Origin: Saccopteryx bilineata
Taxonomy: Eukaryota > Chordata > Mammalia > Chiroptera > Emballonuridae
Length of the DNA: 64,000 nt
Direction of reading: 5' to 3'
Assembly: GCF_036850765.1 (NCBI RefSeq)
Contig: NC_089495.1
Coordinates: 63,898,410-63,962,409 of the forward strand
Of this stretch, positions 57,905 to 64,000 are shown piece by piece. The notes beneath the pieces were generated by a model. That model did no database searches, was not told the DNA's origin, and worked only from the letters and a program-made list of their open reading frames with translations. The position numbers and the translations under genes are program-made. How positions within the stretch are numbered: position 1 is the stretch's first letter; each line of letters begins with the position of its first letter.

Positions 57905-59450
57905 CCAACAAAAACAAAGTAAGATTAAAGTGTAACTGGAGCAGTCATTTCTATTGACTAAATATACATATAAAACCATGCAAAGAAGAGATTCAATGTC
58001 TCTAAATTGAGTAATGAGGATTGGAAAATACAATAAAATACCTGATTTGAACTGGATAAATTTTTTTAGATTGAGCAGAAGCTATAAAACAAATAAAATA
58101 TTTTACAGCTTTGGAGGAGAAATATAAAGAAAAAGATAAATGTGTGTACCAACTTTTAACAAAATTTAATTTAAAATTCTGTATTTGAATAATGAGAACA
58201 CTTGTGACTCAACTTTTTCAAATTTCTATCTCTTTACTAGGAAGTAAGTCCATTCTTTTTATGTCCTTAAGTATTATATTTGGAGTTGTGCAGAAACGGC
58301 AGTTTTTTAATATGTACACATTAATATACACTGAGTTTATTTTATCAATATTCTTAGAATTATTTTTAATATTAAATTACTTCTACAAATTTTATCATCA
58401 TTAACCCAACAGGTTAACTTTCTACCACTTTCCCCTCCCTAGGTAAAGCAGAAATATTTTTTCCTTTCTTGTTGACCATATTGAATTTTATTTATACCCT
58501 TATTTAGTAACTATTGTATTTTACTTTAAGGTTTTCAAAGTTCTAATAAATAGTTTGTGAATTTTCTGAGATCATGGCTAGTGGGTTTTTTAATCTGTCT
58601 CTTATTAATGAGAAACATGCTTATTTTATAAGAGGGTACTCACTAATAGTTATTAAAATAATTGCATTTATTTTATTCTCTTGATAATTTACTGGAGTAT
58701 GCCTGGTCATGATTCTAAATATAAACATTATTTCTGCTGAACCTTTCAGAAAACCAATATTTTTCCTTATAAATAAGGATCATAACTGTAAAATAAAATG
58801 AAACAAAAAATGTGACTTAACTCTACATAATATACACACACACATCATATATTCTTCTATTTTTTTATGTAATTGTCTTTACTTAGAATGCTTTCAGCAT
58901 TCCTTTAATATCCCATAAAAATTCATGGACTATTGAGACTCACTCTTGCATCTTTTATGCATATTCTTTCTCCTCACTTTTTTTCAATAATATATCCTAG
59001 AATCTCCCAGTGTCATTAACATTTGATTGTTTTTAATTTTCAAAAATATTCTTTGTATTTTTTTGCTTTCTTTTACTAACTATACTATATATTTACTAAC
59101 TTATAAAAGATCCTGCTGATTCTGCCCTTCATCAAGTATGTAATGAGCCCATCATAGTGTATATATATTATATATATTGAGTAATAAGGGTTGGAAAATA
59201 CAATAAAATACCAGATTTGAATGATACATATATATATATATATATATATATCATAGTAAAAATAGTTAAAAATAGTAAAATATCAGTTACTTAACTTAAA
59301 AATCTACTTATCTTTTCACACATTACAGTTACTTCTTGGAATAACTGTATCCTCTAATAGATTTTAATTGTTTTCTCTGATTGAAGTTTGGCTTAAATAA
59401 ATGATTTAAAGAAATTGTATAAAATTAACATTTCAGTGTTCATAACGTTT
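57905..59450. other. AT-rich intergenic DNA with a dispersed 50-bp duplication
   Basis: No gene or repeat family seen. A stretch near 58005-58056 recurs at 59176-59226 (shared core ggaaaatacaataaaatacc). (TA)n tracts lie near 59159-59178 and 59228-59252. Confidence 0.5.
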
Positions 59451-59467
59451 TATTGAAACAGAGTCAC

Positions 59468-59627
59468 GACCTGGCCGGTTGGCTCAGCCCCCCTGGTGGG
59501 CAGAGCATCGCCCCTGGTGGGCGTGCGGGGTGGATCCCGGTCGGGCGCATGCAGGAGTCTGTCTGACTGTCTCTCCCTGTTTCCAGCTTCAGAAAAATGC
59601 AAAAAAAAGAAAGAAAGAAAAAAAAAA
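59468..59627 (+). mobile_element. Internally deleted Rhin-1 SINE
   Basis: Only the first 21 bp or so of the head (gacctggccggttggctcag) joined directly to the ccccctggtgggcagagcat module and normal 3' end. The C/T-rich middle and the B box are missing. A perfect 13-bp duplication gaaacagagtcac (59455-59467, 59628-59640) shows that the short form itself integrated. Confidence 0.95.
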
Positions 59628-59744
59628 GAAACAGAGTCACATTTTAATTAACTGTCTATGGCTGATTTCTTTGCACAACAGCAGGTGTCACGGTACACAG
59701 ATAGCATATGGAAAGATGTTCCATAGTATATGTCACTAGATATT

Positions 59745-60310
59745 GCAAGTTAAACCAACAAAGAGCTACCACTACACACTTATTAGAATGACCAAAATCC
59801 AAAACCACTTAAACTATCAAATGCTGACAATGATATATAGAAACAGACACTTTCATTTACTGCTGGGAAGAATGAAAAAAAATAGACACCCACTTAAAAA
59901 CTTATGTCCACATAAAAATATGCAGACAGATGTTTATAGCAGCTTTACTCATGACAGCCAAACCATGGAGGCAACCAATATATCCTTCAGTAGATGACTA
60001 GGTAAACTCTCATATAACCAGAGAAGCCACAGAAAGTCTTAGAATAGACTTAAATGCATTTTGCTAAATGAGAAAAGCCAAACTGGAAAGGCCACATGCT
60101 GTATAGATATATGACATTCTGGAAAAGGCAAAGTTATGAAAACACAAAAAAGATCGGCACCTCTCAAGGGTTACAGGAAAGAGAGGATCAAATAGGTGAA
60201 ACTGAGAGAAATTTTAAGGCAACAATTCATTTCATATGATAATACAATAGTGGCTATAGTCACCATACATGTGTAAGATGCCATAGAATTTTATATCACC
60301 AAGAATGAAT
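59745..60310 (+). mobile_element. Old L1 ORF2 end and 3' UTR
   Basis: Degraded ORF2 text: aaatgctgacaatgatatat, catttactgctgggaagaat, atttatagcagctttactca-like, tatccttcagtagatgacta, then ttctggaaaaggcaaagtta and catagaattttatatcacca (3' UTR). The match to L1 stops at about 60311, where the young L1 begins, so the young element apparently inserted into it. Confidence 0.8.
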
Positions 60311-60317
60311 CTGGAGA

Positions 60318-60338
60318 TGACGTCAGAGTAATGGCGGG
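60318..60338 (+). promoter_or_regulatory. L1 start: CRE-like and YY1-like motifs
   Basis: TGACGTCA (60318-60325) is a perfect palindromic CRE/ATF site. ATGGCGGG (60331-60338) matches the YY1 core in sense orientation. YY1 near the first bases is known to set the transcription start of human L1. The equivalent placement here suggests the same use. The function is inferred. Confidence 0.7.
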
Positions 60339-60775
60339 GTAGGAAGCGATACCGATAAATCTCCCCCCAAAACTCAACAAGATCTTCAACCAGAAACAGA
60401 AAAACCTATCCTTGGAGCTTCCAGATGCTTCGCAATACACCCAAAGGTATGATTGAGTGAAAAATTGGCTAAATATATAACCAAACCCCGAAGGAAATAG
60501 GGAGTAAGAAATGCTCCTCCTTCCTCACTAACCTAAACAGGGCGGCTCTCTCTGGTAACTGTGAATATAGAAACTGAGGCGGGCAAAGGGGGTGAATAGA
60601 TCCAGGCCGCCGCGGCACCAACGGCCGAACCAGGCTGTGGCACGGAGATCCAAGCCGAGGAAAATCTGATCCTGTGGCAACCCGGGCAATACAAGCTAAC
60701 ACTCGCGCCAAACCCAAACAAAGAAAGAAAAGCGGAGTGGCCATTTTACCCGGTCTCCTGGTCGGTGCGCAGTTA

Positions 60776-61650
60776 GTGGTCGAGAATTTCTTCCTAGGCC
60801 CCGAGAGTGAGTGCCCGTGTTGCCCCACGGAGAGGCAGGGTCAGAGGCCTTTCTGTGGGCTGAGGGCAGAGTCTCTGGGCAGCCCCAGCGCCCTGGGAAA
60901 GCCGTGCACGGGAGGGAACAAGAACTAATTCCAACGGTGGGGATTTTCCATGCTGGAGGGTGTTTCACTCAGAGGGAACCGCGGTCGGCCTCATATCCTG
61001 GTTTGCGCACGCAGATAAGGAGTGAGCAATTCCTCCGAGTGCCTCGGCAGTGCGCGCCCGTGTTATCGCACAGAGGGGCAGAGTCAGGGGCCTTTGTGTG
61101 GGCCAAAGCGGAATCTCGAGCCGCCCCAGCGCCTTGCAAAAGCCGCGCACGGGGACGGAGCGAGACTCAATTCCAACGGTGGAGATTTTCCATGCTGGAG
61201 GGTGTTTCACTCAGAGGAACCGCGGCCGGCCTCATATCCTGGTTTGCGCACGCAGATAAGGAGTGAGCAATTCCTCCGAGTGCCTCGGCAGTGCGTGCCC
61301 GTGTTATTGCACAGAGGGGCAGAGTCAGGGGCCTTTGTGTGGGCCAAAGCGGAATCTCAAGCCGCCCCAGCGCCTTGCAAAAGCCGCGCACGGGGACGGA
61401 GCGAGACTCAATTCCAACACTGCAACTTTTCCCTGCGGTTGGGGGTTTCACTCAGAGCGTGAGACTGCTGGCTGGATATCCTGGTCGCAGACAGTGAGTG
61501 AGAGTTTCCTCCAAGCGCCCCGGAAGTGGGCGCCCGCTTGTGTTACCGGACAGAGTGGCAGAGCCAGAGGTCTTTGAGTGGGCGGAAAGCCCGCCTGATT
61601 ATGCTAGTAGCTCTGACTGACTGAGCCTTACCCAGAGCCCTGTGCTGAGT
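60776..61650 (+). repeat. L1 5' UTR tandem monomers, about 240-bp period
   Basis: Four units begin near 60776, 61021, 61261 and 61495, each with a ttcctcc...gcc start, a cagaggggcagagtcagggg block, a gccccagcgcc block, and a tttcactcagag block in units 1-3. Units 2 and 3 are nearly identical over their first 155 bp or so. Unit 4 is partial. Tandem promoter monomers are well known from mouse L1. The many frames here on both strands repeat once per monomer and are not genes. Confidence 0.88.
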
Positions 61651-61899
61651 GGAAATAGAGTGGGGAGTAGCCAGCTCTTTGAGCCTCTTACTATCCAGGC
61701 AGAGGCAGCAGCAACCCCATAGCTGGATTATCAGGCTACTAATTGAGGAAGGAAAGACTAGGAGAAAGGCTCCAGGAACACGGACTCTCTCACTGTCGGA
61801 GCCTATAAATGCTAATGAGCTTCGACTGCCAACGAGACTAAAGCACAATACATGACATTGCCATAGAGACTTATCAACTGCAAACCTCTACCTGAGCAT

Positions 61900-62905
61900 G
61901 CCAAAGGGGCAGAACCCGGGTTACAGAGTCACCGATAACCTATCCCATTTTATTATATTTGTTCGTTTGTTTCTCTTATCTTCATTCTTGATAATTTTTT
62001 TTCCTCCTCCAATTTGGCCGATTAACTCTCTACCGGTCTTACTCTCTCCTCTCCTTGAACTACACTACCCATAAGTGTTACATCTCCCATTATCTTTTCT
62101 CTTCTCTTCCTTTCTCTCTATGAGGGTTGCACTCCAAAACCCTTAACTCTCTCTCTCTCTCTCTCCTTTCTTTTTTCTTCTTTTAGTGGTTACCTCTTTT
62201 TTTCTCTCTCTCTCTTTCTTTTCTCCCTCTATATTAGTTTCTTCCTTTCTCCTTTACATCTCCTCTCATTCAAACCTCAATAACAAACAAATTATCTTAT
62301 CTGGGACTCAAACCTATGTTTGTGGCATTTTGGGGGGTTTTTACTTCACCTTTTTAACTCACTAGCAGTGCTCCCATCCCTGGCTCTCCATATTATCTAG
62401 TTCTTGTTCCACTAAATACAATAGTAATTTTTTAATTTGTCCCCCCATTTTTCCATTTTCCTCTTATTCCTCTCATCATAACTCTTAGACAACCAACACC
62501 TAAAAGCAAATCATTTTATTCTTGACCCAAATTTTTTCCTTATTTGCTTTTTGTGGGTCCATACACTCTTTTTTTTTCTTTTTTCTTTTTTTTTCTTTCC
62601 TTTTTTTTTTTTTCTTATTTTTTTTTTGCCCCTTTATTACTTTTCCCCAATTCAGGCCCTCCATCACAGGCATTGTTTGTTATAATTCACAGTCCACCAC
62701 AAGATTTTCTCAAAAAAGAGGGGAGAGGAGAGGAGAGGAAAAAAGGAGGGGGGGAATAATTTCCTATTTTTAATTTATATTTTATTTTATTTTTCTTTAT
62801 TTCATTATTTTTTTTAAAAAAACTCTTTGATTTTTTATTTTTTTTATTTTTATTTTTTTTAACTTTTTATTCTTTATTAAATCTCATTAATACTATCAAC
62901 AAAAC
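61900..62905 (+). other. Pyrimidine-rich L1 leader
   Basis: About 1 kb strongly enriched for C and T on the plus strand, including (CT)n near 62150-62163 and long T-rich tracts at 62568-62628 and 62760-62880. It lies between the monomers and ORF1, so it belongs to the L1 5' UTR. No open frame of interest. Confidence 0.7.
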
Positions 62906-62914
62906 CACCCTCAG

Positions 62915-63911
62915 ATGCCATTAAGGAAGAGAAAATCAAATATCATGGATACAAAAGAAAGAGAGGTAACACAGCTAGATGAGGAAAAATCTATGGAGAA
63001 AAAATTTAATATATTGGAAACCTTGGAGCTAAATGACAGAGAATTCAAGATAGAAATACTAAAAATCCTCCGAGATATACAAGAAAACACAGAAAGGCAA
63101 TATAGGTAGCTCAAAAAACAACTCAATGAACACAAAGAATATATGTCCAAGGAAATTGAAACTATAAAAACAAATCAAACAGAGATGAAAAACTCAATTC
63201 ACGAGCTGAAAAACGAAATAACAAGCTTAGCTAATAGAACAGGTCAGATAGAAGAGAGGATTAGTGAAATAGAAGACAAGCAACTTGAGGCACAACAGAG
63301 AGAAGAAGAAAGAGACTCAAAAATTTAAAAAAAATGAGATAGCCCTACAAGAATTATCTGACTCCATCAAAAAGAATAACATAAGAATAATAGGTATATC
63401 AGAGGGAGAAGAGAGAGAAAATGGAATGGAGAACATACTCAAACAAATAATAGATGAGAACTTCCCAAGCCTGTGGAAAGAACTAAAGCCTCAAGTTCAA
63501 GAAGCAAACAGAACTCCGAGTTTTCTTAACCCCAACAAACCTACTCCAAGGCATCTCATAATGAAATTGACACAAACCAATGGCAAAGAAAAAATTCTCA
63601 AGGCAGCCAGGGAAAAGAAAAATACAACATATAAAGGAAGGCCCATTAGATTATCATCAGATTTCTCAGCAGAAACTCTACAAGCTAGAAGAGAGTGGAA
63701 CCCAATATTTAAAGTCTTGAAAGAGAGGAACTTTCAGCCACGAATACTATACCCATCAAAGCTATCCTTCAAATATGAAGGAGAAATAAAAACATTCACA
63801 GATACAGAAAAGATGAGGGAATTTATCATCAGAAAACCCCCACTCCAGGAATTACTAAAGGGGGTTCTCCAATCAGATACAAAGAACAAAAAAAAACAGA
63901 GCCACAAGTAA
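62915..63911 (+). pseudogene. L1 ORF1 (RNA-binding ORF1p), broken
   Basis: About 332 codons beginning MPLRKRKSNIMDTKE. ORF1p is the RNA-binding chaperone of the L1 particle. The N-terminal third is charged and heptad-like (coiled coil), followed by the RRM region NNIRIIGISEGEERENGMEN and a C-terminal domain with LSSDFSAETLQARREW and FQPRILYPSKLSFKYEGEIK. Two lesions: an in-frame TAG at 63107-63109, and a one-base shift in the A/T run near 63320-63336. Downstream of the shift the frame is open to 63911. Start chosen at the first ATG with ORF1-like sequence after the leader. Confidence 0.9.
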
Positions 63912-64000
63912 AAGCTCCAAGAAGAACACAATAAAACCAAATTTAAACTGTGACAACAACAAAAAGAAAGAGGGGGAGAAGATGGAGATTAACAGTAGCA
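63912..64000 (+). other. L1 inter-ORF spacer and possible ORF2 start
   Basis: Purine-rich spacer (aaaaagaaagagggggagaa) as usual between L1 ORF1 and ORF2. An ATG at 63982 opens a frame to the window edge (MEINSS), which may be the ORF2 start. Too short to confirm. Confidence 0.45.

Larger units (their letters stand above)
60312..64000 (+). mobile_element. Long recent L1 (5' part; continues beyond window)
   Basis: Starts about 60312 with a compact motif cluster, followed by a 5' UTR of about 2.6 kb: unique 5' part, tandem GC-rich monomers (60776-61650), a pyrimidine-rich leader (61900-62900), then ORF1 (62915-63911) and a purine-rich inter-ORF spacer. A possible ORF2 start ATG lies at 63982. 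CpG is largely retained in the monomers, suggesting limited age. Sense orientation plus. ORF1 has one stop and one frameshift, so this copy is not autonomous as it stands. Confidence 0.92.

Noticed and set aside
60469..61577. Many overlapping frames of 60-150 codons on both strands
   Set aside because: They repeat once per L1 5' UTR monomer and have no known domain. Explained by CpG-rich non-coding promoter repeats.
62915..63911. Functional host gene encoding an RNA-binding protein
   Set aside because: Sequence and neighbours are those of L1 ORF1, with a stop and a frameshift.

Overview
The window is mammalian nuclear DNA with no recognisable host protein-coding gene, no structural RNA gene and no CRISPR array. 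It is AT-rich intergenic (or deep intronic) sequence made mostly of interspersed repeats of several ages. The repeats suggest a yinpterochiropteran bat, probably of the horseshoe-bat (Rhinolophus) group. The commonest young SINE has a tRNA-like head (ctggccggttggctcagtgg), a pyrimidine-rich middle and a tail ending agcttcagaaaaatac plus A-run, which I recognise from memory as the Rhin-1 type. Two further tRNA-derived bat SINE families (called B and C here) and a few VES-like copies accompany it. The species call is inference. All repeat family names are from memory and none was searched.

Layout. 0-10 kb: a 211-bp L1 insertion whose flanks suggest a 3' transduction (475-685), an ERV LTR (2240-2825), an ERVL-like LTR (about 2860-3640), an old L1 split by an intact 767-bp hAT transposon with perfect 8-bp target duplications (3849-4615), and SINEs. 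10-18 kb: mostly unassigned AT-rich DNA, then an old L1 (15.58-17.87 kb) carrying two nested SINEs. 18.27-20.52 kb: a degraded class I endogenous retrovirus on the minus strand with LTR, primer-binding-site-like sequence, gag remnants, zinc knuckles and protease. A deletion has fused its protease to the distal LTR. 20-30 kb: unassigned sequence, Rhin-1 SINEs and an old L1 5' region. 30.77-32.44 kb: a CpG-rich non-autonomous hAT element with SPIN-type ends and an unusual palindrome-rich interior. 32.5-35 kb and 42.2-44.4 kb: two copies of one old LTR-like repeat, the first hit by an ERV LTR and the second by a Tigger/pogo-like transposon. 36-53 kb: 5'-truncated L1 pieces, a reverse-strand LTR, a mariner-type MITE and an unclassified block (47.90-48.74 kb). 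53.5-57.9 kb: a dense SINE cluster. 59.7-60.3 kb: an old L1 3' end. 60.31-64.0 kb: the 5' part of a long, recent L1 with CRE-like and YY1-like motifs at its start, about four tandem promoter monomers, a roughly 1-kb pyrimidine-rich leader and an ORF1 broken by one stop and one frameshift. Its ORF2 lies beyond the window.

There is no operon or pathway here. The sequence records successive transposition. Target-site duplications and nesting order several events: the old L1s and LTRs came first, then DNA transposons (hAT, Tigger, SPIN-like), then Rhin-1 SINEs and young L1s. The most unusual item is the SPIN-like hAT at 30.77-32.44 kb, because that transposon group is known for horizontal transfer between tetrapods and its interior looks unlike the surrounding mammalian DNA.
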